64,000 nt of DNA from Rhodamnia argentea (Eukaryota > Streptophyta > Magnoliopsida > Myrtales > Myrtaceae), in assembly GCF_020921035.1 (NCBI RefSeq), contig NC_063156.1, positions 10,614,501 through 10,678,500 on the forward strand, written 5' to 3'. A model generated the notes under the pieces. That model had not been told where the DNA came from and did no database searches. It saw only the letters and a program-made list of their open reading frames with translations. Below are positions 12,155-25,229 of the stretch, in pieces. The position numbers and the translations under genes were made by a program. Positions within the stretch are counted from its first letter, which is position 1. Each line of letters begins with the position of its first letter.

Positions 12155-14450
12155 TAAATCAGTTTTACAAATTCACACTCTATTCATTTCTTTCTCTGCG
12201 TTGATTCTTCGCTTCAAAGTTTTAGCCCTTGTAATTTCTTTTGTTTTCATGTTAAAGATAAGACGATTGTACTTGCGCCTGAAATTTTCATCCCGTGCAT
12301 GTAAACTACTCTAGATTAGGACTATCTGCATAGACTAAGCTTATGTACTGTCAATCCTCTTTGCCGGTTCACGATTTCTGCTGGCTCTAAGTTGGTAATA
12401 TTTACCTCCGCTAGACATCGCTCCAAGTCCGATGAGTATGTTTAGGATGTCCATTCACAGAAATTCAGAATGATGTAACTAGGTATATATGTAGACATCC
12501 CAATGGTTGATTTGGTTTGAGGAAATATGGAGTGTGAATCAAACGCACGAGGTAGATTCGGTTCTTGATATTACTGTACCCATCGACCTTCGGCCTACAT
12601 CTTCTCGGTTGGTTTATGAAGTCTGGGTATTTTCATGGATTTGGAATTTATGTGAATAAGGTGAACTTTCTAGCCAGGAGATTTAATAAACATGCCAATA
12701 CACTAGTGATTAAGAGGCTTAAGAGCTTTATATTCGGACTTTAAGAAAGCTTTCATCTGGTCTAAATAATTAGCGAGGGTTTATTGAGGTCTGACCAGGT
12801 TTATCCTTGAGATGTGGAGGCACAGCAACAGTGTAGTTCTCGAGTTCGAACTGGGTTTGGAACCAAAAGAGACTAGTGACACATTTGTTCGATTTTATGT
12901 GGTTTTGTTGCGGAATCAGGACGACTACACCGAATAGGCTAGCTAGTCATTTTTGTAGTGATAGCTAGTGGTAGGGGAGCCTAGTAATGACAGTGAAGCT
13001 AAATTAGGAGGATCAACGGAGTTTTTACTAGTGAGAATACCAGCGTGAGTAACAAAAGGGGGTGAGAATCCTCCTGGCCGAATGACTGAGGTACTTAGTC
13101 GATGGATAATAGGTGAATCTTCCTGTGCTCATTGTAATTATTGAGGGAGTGACGGAGTTAGCCAAGATAAGCTTAATTGGTTTAAGTGTAGAAAGGTTGT
13201 GGTTGGCAAATCCGCCACACAGTAACCTTGAAGCATGATGGATAGGGCAACCAAAGTATCTTAATGCCTTGCTTCCAAGAAGAACTTATAAGGATATATT
13301 TAGTGTACCCTTACAAGAAGAACTTATAAGGATATATTTAGGCTACCCATACCGCGAACGAACGTATGTAGTAAATGAGAAGATCTTTCCCCCACCTTAC
13401 CTTATGCTGGATACTTCACCATCAGACCAACTTAATGGTTGCCTTCTCTGCTAATGACTCCATATTTCGATTGAGCAACACTGGAGATGGTTCAACTACA
13501 ACCTAGTATTCACTCCTGCACCATCCCAGCGCTGTCTCAAATCAGATTAAAGTGAAGAAATTCTTCTTTCACTATGCCAAGGAATTGTTATGTCGGTTAC
13601 ACCGGCAATTGCGGTTCGCTGATATAGAATTTAACCAACATAACAATTCCAGGCAAATTTTCCTTCCCATGCAAAGACAAATTCTAGGAGTCTACATATT
13701 TGTTATGGAGTCACAGCAAACTGCAACATACTTGAGCAGCAGGATTCCTTTAATAAATGAAACTTGCTAATTACATCTGTCTAGAACATCGCCGACATCT
13801 CCGTGCCTAGTTATGGCAACATCATCATCTTCAGGGTCTACCATGTTCATATTCAAAATTCAAGGCCCAATGACAAATTGCTGATACATGCTCCTTTGAG
13901 CTTCTCTAACGACAAGAGCCGAGCAAAGATCCATTATAAGTCATTGGATGCCTTACATTACTAAAAGACTCAGCACCAGACGGTTCGTAGACAACTGTCT
14001 TTCCAGGCTTCCTTTTCAATTAGAAAAAAAAAAAAAAAACATCCGCTAGACGATCAAATTGCATTGTGAACCAGGAAGGTTATACCTACAACTTGCACAC
14101 AGCATGTCAGCATTACTCCCCTAAGGGCTTCGGCATCAGAATGTATGTTCAAAAACTTGCACGGATTTCTTCAAATGTGATTTCAATGTTCCATCATAAC
14201 TCTTCCTCCAAAAAACACATTGTAGAATAATCAAGAAGAACCCAGATCGCTCCACAGGCCCAGACAAAGCAAATACTGTCTATCCTGTCATCTCGTCATC
14301 CTTTTCTTTGCCCCCTTTGCTGAGCAAATTTCTCAAAAAGTGACCATGACAAGAAAAGCTCAATACTTTTCACCAACCAGCATCCAAGATGAAGCTGCCG
14401 CACTACCTTCCCATAATCCATTCACCCAGATCCCAAAAGAGATGACAGAA
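12155..14450. other. Convergent intergenic region between PrfB3 and ARP
   Basis: Holds the 3' untranslated regions of two convergent genes and AT-rich spacer. No further gene is supported. A 27-base exact direct repeat lies at 13276-13302 and 13314-13340. A short plus-strand frame at 14340-14546 overlaps the end of the ARP gene on the opposite strand and is a shadow. Confidence 0.5.
13276..13340. repeat. 27-base direct repeat, two copies, period 38
   Basis: The sequence starting CAAGAAGAACTTATAAGG occurs identically at 13276-13302 and 13314-13340. Its origin is unknown; it may be a relic of a transposon end. Confidence 0.8.
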
Positions 14451-17400
14451 CTAAAGCTTGAGAATGAGGCCAATAGGACTATGATCACTACCGCTGATAT
14501 CAGGAAGGATGTACGAGTCATGAACTTTGCCTGCTATAGATTCTGAAACAAGAAAATAATCGAGCCGCCACCCTGTAGATTTTTTTTTTTTTTTATGGTC
14601 AGTACAAGAGGACAGTTAACATGTGAGAATGCCTATTTCCATATGCTTCATCCGATAAGACGAAGATATGCATAATGACCCAAGAAAAAGCAAAAGGTTG
14701 TCATTGCTCATATTATCACCATTGAAGGAGAGAAGTGTAACATTCAATATATACTTTTCCATCAAGTAGATATACCTTTATTTGTCTTCCTCAAACCATG
14801 CCGATAACCCCAATAAGTATAACCAACAGCATGAGGATGCTGTCTTCTATAGGTATCAACAAAACCCCTTGACAGAAAGTTGGCCTCAAAAGATTCCCTT
14901 TCTTCAATTGTAAATCCAGCGCTTCTTTTATTTCCCTGGAGTCCCATGACAATCAGATTAATGACAGAAATAAGAAACATTAGATGTACCAAGAACTTCT
15001 GTTCGGAATGCCAAACGGCCTCAATTGTGATTTTCATCACCCCCTTCCCCCCACAAACCCCCGCCCCACCCAAAAAAAAAAAAAAAAAAAATCAGTTCTA
15101 TGGAGGAAAAGCCTGAGTACGTTCTTTTCTCTGTTTATTTTGCTGTCTTGTTTTGGGTTTCTCCCCTCTTTTTAAGTGGGGTGGGGGAAATATCGTGTGG
15201 CAAGGACGTGGGACTGTGACAGTTAACTTAAAAAGCTGATGTGAATTATTAGCACACCTACTCAATCAAAGGCAGGAAAGGCACGTCGACTATTTCCCTT
15301 ACCGCAGGATCGTAAATGTCTATTTCCTGATGGGCACAATTCAGATCACCAGTCAAAATCACGGGCTTCGACTTTTCAAGTTCCTGTATTGCCAACAACA
15401 AGCACAAATTTGAGTAAGAAATGAAACAATGTTGCAACAGAATAATAATATAGTCTGTTGGAAAACCTTTGTAGGTACTAGGAAAAGCAAAATGTAGAAT
15501 TGATCCATGATATGGTCAATAATGACTCCAGAACAAAAGGCTAAATAGCTTTGTCGATAAACAGAAGGGCTACATAGAGCTGAACATACTTTTATGTAGC
15601 TGCCAAGAGACGGATCCCACTCTGTGGTCCTATATGTCTGACATAAATAATATAAGCAGTAGAATTAGAGAATCACATCAGCCAGTGTGTACCAAAATAA
15701 ACCAATGAAATAGAGTGATACCAGTCTTCTCAGGCCGTCACCAGAATTTGGAACGTAACTGCTCAAGAGATAGAATGAATCAAATTCTGCAGTGATAAGC
15801 CGTCCCTCAGAATCATGATCTGATATGCCCAAGCCATATGTAACCGAAAGGGGCTTTTTCTGCACACAAAAAAGAAAAAAAAAATACTAACTTCAAAAAT
15901 AAATAATCTGCGAAGGCCAAATCTAAGAGAAAGCCAAAAGGTACGGTATCCACCTTTTACATGAATTAATATAAGAGAAAAGGGAGTCCTTTTTGCATTT
16001 CCAACATACAAATTGCAACTTATACCAATTATTACCCTCCCACATCAATTGAGATGCTAATTCCAAATCATAAGCCCCTTAACCAGCTGATCATTGGCTG
16101 AGATCTTTATTTCAGGTGAGAAGAATTTCATTCGAATAAACACAAAGCAAATGGACTAACCCTGCTACAAGCATATTACAATGCCAATTAAAACATCAGA
16201 ATATCTATACAAACTCCTACATTCTCGGTTAAAATATGACAATTCATTGTGGTCAAATGCACTCGCTGTAACAAATCAATGGGGCCATTAGGAATTTCTA
16301 CTTTCTTACAAACTTTTTTAAGACATTTATTGGATGCTATGAAGCGCCAAAAGGACCAAGAAGGCACTATGGCTGAATGGGTTCAAATCACTCCTTCAAA
16401 GTGCTTTCAGGGAGAGAAACAAAGAAAATTAGGATGATGGAAATATTCCCCGAGATATCTAGTTTCTAGTAGCTCATTCAATACATAGCAAATCACATGA
16501 AGTCTATTTCTGCTCATTCCCAGCTTAAGACGATTTGACCATGAGATGACATGCCATCTCATTTCTCCACTTTTTCAAGGACAGACTGATGCTTTCAGGC
16601 TTTATTTATTCTTCTTTCAAGTACGCCAACAATCAGTTGCTTCCATCAATCTGTTTTGTTTCTTCTACTCAAGAAGTAACCAGGTTCTTCCTCATTTCCT
16701 ACTAACTTTATCCAACATAGTGTCAAAGCAGCAGATTAAAACAGAATGTGTGGATTATAAAGCCAGAGATAATTAATTTCTCTCTCATTACAAAAATCAA
16801 ACCTTTCTTATCCAAACCATACAGCACTCCAACTAAGATGGAAATCAAACAATATTCTTAAGACATATATAAGAAAATTTTATCACATTCCCAGAGGCTG
16901 GAAAGAGTGCTCCTGTGAGAAGAAAAATAAAGCATACCCGTGAGATAATTGCTGTACCAGAATAACCAAGTTTGGAAACACTGCAGGTCCAATAGCTGTT
17001 CTCATAACCTTCCATAAGCCGATCTTTGATTGCTTCCACATCCTTCTCCTGCATATAGGCCAAGTTAAATCATTAACAACCTCAAGCCAACATGAGGCCA
17101 GGAGCCAGAGAATTGATGCTCAGGAGCGATATGTTAATATTTTCCCTTAAGCAGAAATAGTTACCTGGTTGGCAGTTTGATTTGGTACGTGGAAGAAAAT
17201 GGCAACGGGGAACATTATGTATTCGGGATGCAGTATGAAGGGGATATAGTTACTTTAGGACGCTTTTTCTGACTCAAACTCAAACATCGCATCGGAGTAC
17301 ATTTTCAGAGATCAGTTTGAGTAATTTAAGAAAGATGTTATGTTTAGAGCACACTTAATGGATTGATACCTTCTTTTCCAGTCAATTCATGTATAGTAGA

Positions 17401-20206
17401 TGTTTAGAGCAGATATGTACAGTATGTATGAATTGATGATTACACCCTTCTTCTCCTTATACCGCCTAGAATGCTCGGAATGCCAAATCTCGTCTATTAA
17501 GTGTTTAGTGAAGCACGAATTGCAACGCACATACCAATTCATGGATCTTTGCTGTTTGAGCGAATTCTGGAACCCCAGATCCATAAAGGGGTTCATGATA
17601 CAATGGTTTTGATGCAATAACTAGTAGGCATTGAATGTTCCAATAGCAAGAGATAGTCCAACAAACTCAGAAGAAAAACAAGTATACTTGCCTGGAGTTT
17701 GGTCTCCTGCAAGCACAATACATCAAACATTTCCCTTTGAGCAAGCTGACCAGCAGAAAACCCCTCCATCTTTAACAATGCTCTCAAACCATTGACATTC
17801 CAAGACATCAACTTCACAGAATTCACATTCCGTGAAAGAGGTGGAGGCCTCATGGTCCTAGGATTGTAAGCAACCCAGTGCTTCTGTGGCTTCTTGTGTG
17901 TGAGAATTGTCCATGGTTCTATCATTCCATTAACTTCACCTCCTCCTCCTTCAATACAAATTCCTGTAACTTGTTTCTTCGAAATGGATAATATTTCCCC
18001 TTTCGCCATTTTCCCTTTTGCCATTTCACCTGATAATTTAAACTAAGTTAACTGGGCAAACAGCATGAGCACATGTTACTATAATTAGTGCATCAGTACA
18101 TATTTCACCTACCAGCAATTTCATCAGTCACAGTTGACTGCATCTGCTTCGATCTGATGACAATACCATCAACTTTCATTGTTATTTCCCTAGTAGACTG
18201 TTTTTCCCTCTTACTTCTTTGCATTTTAGATTTTGACTCGGAGCCAATTTCAACACAATTCTTCTCATCAGAGTTCTCTTCCCTCTTTGAAACTGAAATA
18301 GATTCAGAGAACCCATAAGACGCTTGATCCTCCGCCGCCCCTACAGTAACACCTACAATAGCCAATACAGGACAACCACCATGGTTGTCAACCACAATAG
18401 TGAGGAGTTCATCTTTGCACTTCAATGGGTTCAAAAAGAACATAAAAAATGGAATATAATATTGTTGAGCAAGCATTGAAATGTGTTCCCGTGAACTAAA
18501 AGTGCATAAAGAAGATTGCAAACTTAGAAAGTTTTCAACATCCATTGATGAGCACATGAAATAGATTTCAAACAGTTACGAAAGCTGCTGCTGTAAGTTC
18601 AAATAGGTACAGTTGGTGAGAAAAATTCTAATCTTGCTCCGTCTGCCAGGAATCAAATGATCTATCATTAAACTGTAAATAGACTATAAAGATGGTACCG
18701 TTCATTTCTTGATCGAAATAACACTTCAACGCAGATATTAGATCCGGTTTACGCCCTTTGGCCGGGATTCCAATTCTCCTGGTGTCAGGAGAAGATTTAG
18801 ACAACCAGCAACGCACTAAAAAGTATTTTGCAGGGTTCTCAAACAATAATGTCGTCTTTCAAGATAATACAAAGCATGGTACACTGTCAGGGGGAACCAA
18901 TCATGCACTAGAAATTATTTCTCCACATATTTCAAGTGCTTCAGAAAAATAAGAAAAACAAAACTCTTTCAAAACAAAACTCTCTCGAGTGGCATACCCT
19001 TCTATTATTCATCCTCTAGACAGATGATATTTCCAATATTGTCATGAGCATCTATTTTGTACATTAAACATCACATCAATTAGTCAGTCAATCCAATGTT
19101 AATAGAACTTGGGAATCTACGAAGGCAGTTCACAAGCAATTCCAAGAGGGTGCTAGAGTGTAAGTCTGTAGAACTGGCGGGAGAACTGAGAAGGTGCAAT
19201 TTGTGCCTCTGAACTGCAACAGCAGCTGGGAAGCCAGTCCTTCGGCCCAGTCATTCCAGGTACTCTTCCGGCATGCTTTACAATGATGATTTAAAAGCCT
19301 CTCAAACGACCATAGAAACACAAAAAAAAATGAATTTACAGATATCATCATCATATTGAGAAAAGGCATGATGCAAAAATGTCACTTTCAAAAACACGTT
19401 GCTCTTTGTTGAAGGCAAAATATCAAGACTTCATGGTTTTCTATCAGAAATATTCATTTCCCAGCTAAATAGTCTCCCTTGCAAGCATCAAATAGAAAAA
19501 CTTGAAGTTTTTCTCACTGTAGAGGTCACGCAGGAAACATTATAACAACGATAGCACGTTTGCAACATCTAACAAAAACAATTCATCCCCACCTCAATGT
19601 AGCTCTCAATTCCTGAAATGTCATCGCCTCAATTCTGGCCAGGTCATTTTTAAGGCCTACGACGTCGGTGATGCTTTCACCAGAATTTTCCTACACGAAA
19701 AGTTAATACTAAGCAGTCAAGTCGCCAAAACAGAGGTCGAGCGATAGGTTCGATTAAAAAGACAATACCTTGATATGACTTGTGCCAGAACTAGGAACTG
19801 AAGCCACTAATCCTTTCAATTTCTTCCCTTCCTTGTCCTCAGAAGTCGCCGACTCAGGTATCGATGAATTAGAAACGCCCCTTTTGGACCCCATTTCGCT
19901 TGCTCCGAGTTGGACAACAGAACGACCAACCCAGAATCTCGGAGCCGCTGCGAAACTACAACGTGCGAAAAGTCAGGAACTTTTTAAGAACCAAAGCAAT
20001 GTAACTTCAAAGAGTGCAACTCGAAATTGCTGTCGCGTTGTCGCTCTTGCTGAGCGACCGATCGAAACGAAAAGGGAATCATATGGGAAAGAAGACTGGA
20101 AAGCTCGAGCATTTCCACGCTGGATATACGCAAATTAGAGAGGTCGGACGAACCTCAAAGAAGGGTTGGTGAAACCCCTCAACCCTAGTTGAAATGCTTG
20201 CCTCAT
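14451..20206 (-). CDS. ARP: DNA-(apurinic/apyrimidinic site) endonuclease ARP with SAP domain
   Basis: Twelve minus-strand exons join in frame to 551 residues: 20206-20154, 19955-19769, 19690-19593, 18778-18699, 18352-18113, 18029-17692, 17048-16938, 15859-15722, 15637-15590, 15383-15303, 14935-14776, 14572-14451. Exon 1 encodes a basic, transit-peptide-like start ([17 protein letters not shown]). A SAP DNA-binding domain lies at about 103-137 ([20 protein letters not shown]) and is split by an intron. The exonuclease III domain fills about 290-551, with MSWNVNG, catalytic LQETKL (E328), GDLNCAH (D444, N446), GWRLDYF and SDHSPIGL (D541, H542). ARP cuts DNA at abasic sites in base-excision repair, and the Arabidopsis homologue acts in plastids. 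Intron 6 has a GC donor. The acceptor of exon 2 is the least certain border; without it the gene could start at the MGSKRG methionine in exon 2. Confidence 0.9.
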
Positions 20207-20214
20207 GGATGAAG

Positions 20215-20220
<6 letters not shown>

Positions 20221-20261
<41 letters not shown>
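20221..20261 (-). repeat. (CT)n microsatellite directly ahead of the ARP start codon
   Basis: About 41 bases of pure GA on the plus strand, that is CT on the ARP coding strand, ending only 14 bases before the proposed ATG (20206-20204). Length changes here would alter the leader right next to the initiation site. Confidence 0.85.
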
Positions 20262-20265
<4 letters not shown>

Positions 20266-21165
20266 CTGTTGCTGAGCAGGAAGAAGAGACGCAGCACAAG
20301 GGCATAGCCGAGACCTTACCGAAACGCGAAGAAAGAACCGCCAAAGCGTGAAGATCGTGGGGAGCAACCGCCGGACTCCACGGAATCAACGGATCGTCCC
20401 ACGTCTCCTTCCCACTCTTGCTCTGGCAAAAACCGCCATTTACGTGGGGTGCGGGTCCGGTTAGAGAACGAATATATCCCGGTCATGGGTCGAACATCTA
20501 CGTACCGGCAAATATACTAAGGGACAGCATTTTCAAGCGGACCGGCATACATAATCCTAAGAACCCTTTTGATGTCTCGACAAATCTCAATTGCAAAAGA
20601 AACTTGTTTTCTTAAATGAGTAGTTGATATTTTTGTTGAGGCACCGAAGAGGGCCCAATACTCAATAGAATATCTTCATCCCATTGCAAATACAATTTTG
20701 GAATTAATCCTTCATCCCTTGATGGTGAAAATGTCTTCCGATCAGGCTGCTGATTGGCGCATCACCCGGTGGAAACAACGCTCCCACCACACTTTAATGG
20801 ATATAAACGTGGGTTTGCATCCATGACTTTATATATATCCATACTTTATAACCCACCAATATGATTGAAGGTAATAATAGCAGTGAACAAGAATTGTAGA
20901 AGCTAAATTTATAATTTTTTTAATAAATTATCTCCATGCGAAGGTCACAACACATAACAATAACATATAAAGAAATCAATCTATAAGAAGCAAAAACTTC
21001 AAACTTCAAAAAATGTAAATTTATTGGATGATGAATTGTTTACAGTAGATTTATTTTAACAAAATGTCTTATTTTGATTGCATATCCAAATGAAACTTGG
21101 CCCCCATGTGTGCTGTACTTTTTACAGTGAATTCTTGATCTCAAGCTGTATTCTGCTCCACAGAA
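20262..21165. other. Intergenic stretch, no gene seen
   Basis: The ARP promoter side and AT-rich spacer. Only short chance frames occur, with no recognisable domain. Confidence 0.45.
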
Positions 21166-21169
21166 TGCA

Positions 21170-21886
21170 CTCCTTATGTTTTTCTCTAGCCCAGTAGGTT
21201 CAGTTTCTATACTTATGTCGCCCAATCCCATATGTCCCAGACATCAAGAGTTCTGTCTTGGCCGTCCTCCAAACTAGGATATTCTGTTTTAGTGATAATC
21301 CTGTCATGTTGAGAACTGACCTGCTGATTCAGATAACCTTCTGATCCCACACTGAGAATTGCCATTTTGCTTTGATCGCCCAGAAGGGTCAGCCTCGGCT
21401 GCAACTCGCTCCGCCGAACCAAATCCATTTGTATTTTCTCCAACATCCAAGTCAGAAACAATCTTTCGACCCTTCTCATCTTTCGAACAACCCTTTCCTA
21501 CATCTCCCCGCCCATCGCATGCAAATGACTGATTCGTGAGGGCATTCCCGAAGATGAATGTTCCACTTCTGTTGCCGCCATCAAGACCCTCGGCTACTTT
21601 GCTCCCAGTCCAAAAGCAGTTCACGGTCCCTCTTGGCTTCCAAGTCTACTTCGTCGGCGCAGGATGTGGATTTTTGGATCGGGCAAAGGGATGTCGCATG
21701 GAAGCCTGTTTATTTCCGCCGAACGTTCCTTTGGGTTGTGAAATACCTCCTCAACTGCTGAGCTATTCCACTAAACCAATGTCATGAAAGTATGAGAACC
21801 TCCTTGCTTCCACGAGCTTTTCACTTGGGAATTGAGCCGACCGAGCTGCAGAACTTCTTCTCCCACGATGGATGGCAATGAGCCTA
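21170..21886 (-). pseudogene. Pseudogene copy 1 of the WDTWDW family
   Basis: Minus-strand remnant of the second exon of the family that is intact at 25.8 kb and 38.5 kb. From 21886 down it shows a degraded start (SLPSIVGEEVLQLGRL, matching the family's PAVPSWEKxFCxLVGSVPW out of frame), then DGGNRSGTFIFGNALTNQSF (family: TIIFGDVxxNxSF), then the terminal WDIWDWAT, with the last residues continuing in another frame (GDISIETEPTGLEKN). At least three frameshifts and a stop break it. A matching first exon is not visible. It lies head to head with copy 2. Confidence 0.75.
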
Positions 21887-21889
21887 CTG

Positions 21890-22106
21890 TAGAAACTCAT
21901 CATTAAAGCGTTTCCACGAAAATGGAAGACATTTCAGTAACCAAAATCCTAAACTCTCATCACAGTGGAACGCGAAAAAAAAACGTAGAGTGGGATGAAT
22001 AGTTGGGATTCAATTATTCTTACCATTCTTTGGTAGGTCAATCCGGTAGACTCAGGTGACATCAGAGCAAAAATTTTGTCCACCTATCGACTCTCTCCTT
22101 CTGCAG
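21890..22106. repeat. Block shared with 27220-27440
   Basis: About 215 bases align with the region upstream of the intact copy at 25.8 kb, in the same orientation. Shared runs include ATTCTTACC, TTCTTTGG and AGGTCAATCC. By eye, identity is roughly three quarters over two sub-blocks. It shows that the duplicated unit was larger than the coding exons. Confidence 0.6.
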
Positions 22107-22690
22107 GCAGTTGGCAACCAGCCGTGCGATCAAGGAAGAAGCTCTGCAGATTGGTCGGCTCGATTCCCTGGAGAAGGTCATGGAAACAAGGAGGCACTTG
22201 CCACTTACATGTCCAAGTGGTCAAGAGGAACGACTCAGCAGTTCCGGAGGCGTTTCACGTCGCAAAGGAATGATTTGGGGCTGAGACCAACCGCCTTCGG
22301 CGTGACATCTCTTGGCCTGATCCAAATCTCCATAACGACAAAGTAGATTGGGAAGTGAACCCTGAGCTGATTCTGGACTTGCAGCAAGGGCCTGAGGCTC
22401 GCGATGACCGTAACGGAAGCCGAACATTTATCTTCGGTGATGTCCTAGCGAATCAGTCAATTCCAGGCCATGGATGGGGAGACGCAGAAGAGGATGATAG
22501 CTCTTGGAAAATCGTTTTCGACTTCAATGGTGACAAAAATATGCAGGGGTTTGATTCTGCAAAGCGAGTTGCAAATAAGGAGGGCAGTGGACACACGGGA
22601 GGTGGCGGGCCGCCGCCACCAACCCATGAGTTCCCCCATGCTCCAAGTACGTCTCACTTATATGCATTTTCAGACTATCAACAATGAAAT
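22107..22690 (+). pseudogene. Pseudogene copy 2 of the WDTWDW family
   Basis: Plus-strand remnant. It begins right after a good acceptor (TTCTGCAG) with the same phrase as the intact exon 2 (GSWQPAV), then LVGSIPWRR, then loses frame. A second readable piece encodes VNPELILDLQQGPEA, then RTFIFGDVLANQSI and GHGWGDAEED. The C-terminal WDTWDW part is missing; it is replaced by an unrelated GC-rich piece holding a short hairpin at about 22601-22620. The copy is inverted relative to copy 1, with about 220 bases between them. Confidence 0.75.
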
Positions 22691-24125
22691 AATAAAGCAT
22701 TAATGGCAAATATTGTCTCCTTAAAAAAATCTGCATTGAAATGACTATTTCATCTCTAAACATGGATAATTATCCAAGGATATTGGCAATTTCATAATCA
22801 GAACATTCATGCTTGAACCAGTGCGTCCCAAATGTGGCATGGAATCGTATTCGCCTCCTTATTTGTTTAAGCGTAACGTAAGATGTGTTAGGATTGATTT
22901 AGTACCAAGCGACACTGCGTAGTATGACAACAATTGTGATTCACTCCTGTCCTAGTTGTACACACCATGTATCTACTAAACAAAAAATGACTCCGCACTG
23001 TCAACTACTATCAATTAAACAGGTTTCTTTTCATGGTTTTGACAATTAAATTAAAAAAAAAAATGAGGAGGCAAATATGCTTATTCATAGCGTAACACGT
23101 TGGGTTCACAATTAAAGAATGAAAACAACATGAATATATTAAATGGAGGTGTTTATAATGAACTTCCTTTTATGCCAATGGCAAAATCAACAGATACTCT
23201 TTTTGCATTATAGGAAATCAATGTTTGCCTCCTCCTTTTCTAAAATTATCTCAGGAAATAAAGACTAAAATTATGTGTATACCGTTGATAGCAATTGCTA
23301 AAGATGGCAAGGCTGATATAGAGGAACCATTATGGCCTGCGCCTCTTTTTAGTAAAGAATTAAATGGTGACACCTAGTCCTTCATTTACTACTTATGATG
23401 TTTCTATTTCCATTCCCTGTATGGGCTCCGTGCACAACCAAACCAGCAGATGAACGAAAATGCCCTTTGAAAGGTATTATCTCTATCTGTCTCTCTCTCT
23501 TCCCCCCAAATCAGCAAAGAAAATCCTATTGTAGTTGTCAGAGGCATTTGACTGAATAAAATGGCTCAATTCCCTCGAAACCACAAAATTTTCGGTCTAA
23601 TTCCAATTCTGTCTCGAACTTCTTTTTGTCTCAGAAAAAACCCCTCAACCTTTATGTCCAGTCTCAAATCTACCTTGAATTTTTGTTTATGTAAAAAGGT
23701 GTCAACTTTCAATCTATTATTGAATCTACCCCATGACCCAATCCCAACTTTGATGTGGAGTTTTCACATCGATAACAAATCTACATCAGTAAGATGACAC
23801 GGAAAACGTTCTTTAATTTCTAGGATATGAAAATTAGAGAAGACTGACGATAACTTTTGGACATGGGGCTAATAGAGGCAAAGTTGGGACTCGAATAAAA
23901 ATTGGTGATTTTTCTCTTACACCAAAAAAAAAAAAACATTTGGGCTAGATTTGGGATTGGACCTCAAGTTTTTTTTTTTTTTTTTAAATGAAGAAAAGTT
24001 CGGGAAATATTTGAACTGGACCTGAAATTTGATGGTATGGTGGTAATTAAAGACTAACATAGAGGAAGCACAATGGTCTAAGCACTCTTCTCAAAGAAAT
24101 TCCCACCAAGTGGGCCATCGAAATT
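22691..24125. other. Intergenic stretch with a palindromic repeat
   Basis: AT-rich, no gene. The part at about 23560-24040 looks like a non-autonomous repeat: its left arm (ACCCCTCAACCTTTATGTCC, CCCAACTTTGATG) and right arm (GGCAAAGTTGGGACTCG, GGATTGGACCTCAAG) are partly complementary, and it holds two long A/T runs. Class unknown. Confidence 0.4.
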
Positions 24126-24127
24126 AA

Positions 24128-24340
24128 CAATGATGGCGTCTGTAAAGGACGATGGAGTTTTTAGCAATGGAGGATGGAGATTGCGATGGGGGGTTTCTCA
24201 AAGTATATGTGGATTTCTTTTCCAACACAAGCAGACTTGTGGCCACCATGGCTTTGTTAGAAGTACGGGTGATTATTTGCAGGGGCCAACTAATCTCTCA
24301 AAATTGCACGTATATCGTTTTTTATTGTGCATATCTTGAT
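24128..24340 (+). pseudogene. Possible RNase H fragment of a retroelement
   Basis: A translation reading NNDGVCKG, then GGFLKVYVDFFSNTSRLVAT and MALLEV, weakly resembles the RNase H-like (RVT_3) domain found at the end of plant LINE polyproteins. It is frameshifted and isolated. The assignment is tentative. Confidence 0.3.
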
Positions 24341-24410
24341 TCATGTGATGCGTTGAAATATATAAAAGTTTCTCAACTCTTTCTTCTGCATTATTAATTT
24401 TATTAACTTG

Positions 24411-25225
24411 GTATCAGAGTTAGTCGATCCCGAAGTGCAAGTGTGCACTCGTTTCATCGTCATACTATTGTTGCAGAGTCTCATAGCCCTACGTAAGTGT
24501 GCACTCATTTTAACGTCTTACTGTTGTCACATGGCCTGCAGAGCCCTGTCATTTGATGAAGCGCCATCGAGTTTTTGTTGACAGAAGCGCGCCATCGAGT
24601 TGCGATTTTGTCAACAAAGCCAGCCGCAGCAGTCGTATGTTTTTTGCCTTCGATTTTAAGCTAGGTCATTATGACCATAGCCGCACAAGCTGTGCCGTGT
24701 CGTCTAGTAACAGTTTCGAAAGCAAATGCAGCCACATCGATCACTTGCTATTACGACGCCAGCTTCATGGCTGCATTCATCCAGATATCATTTTAGTCAA
24801 CAAAGCCATGTTTTTCCTGTGATTCACGACCTTTCGCTCTTCGTATCGGAGAACTGACACCAACATCAGACTCCCCTCTCAAAAGAGTTAGATCCTGAAA
24901 TTTTCAGTCTAGGCTTACTTTCATATTTTTTATTTGGACTCAAGCTAACTTAATTACCTTATTGAAGGAAGAAGCTGTTAGAGACAATTAGGATAATTCT
25001 CTAGGATATTTTTATGAATTAGAGATAATTTGAATATTTCTGTTTTTTTATGTATCCCGTAAGGTTCCGCGTATATCTCTCTTTGATTATTCATATCTTG
25101 ATTGACATACCTTACCTTAAATAGAGCTTGTCCTATAAATAAATAGGTCGAAGTACTTTTCATCATGACACGTAGAAATACACAAAAAATTTTCAAATGT
25201 GTCTTATGCGTTATTATCTAGAAGA
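24411..25225 (+). mobile_element. Remnant of a small LTR retrotransposon (PBS and 3' LTR)
   Basis: TTGGTATCAGAGT near 24411 matches the usual copia primer-binding site for initiator tRNA-Met, directly after a TTATTAAC end. About 560 bases later a purine-rich tract (GAAGGAAGAAGC) precedes TGTTAGAGACAATTAGG at about 24974, a plausible 3' LTR start, and CCTATAAATAAATAGG near 25131 could be the LTR TATA region. The internal part has no open frame. The bases before the PBS resemble the end of the putative 3' LTR (TCTT.TGC.TTATTA). The 5' LTR is truncated and the boundaries are approximate. Confidence 0.4.
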
Positions 25226-25229
25226 AAGA

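Noticed and set aside
24128-24340. Intact host gene at 24.1 kb
   Set aside because: Only a frameshifted, weak RNase H-like similarity is seen, next to a copia primer-binding site.
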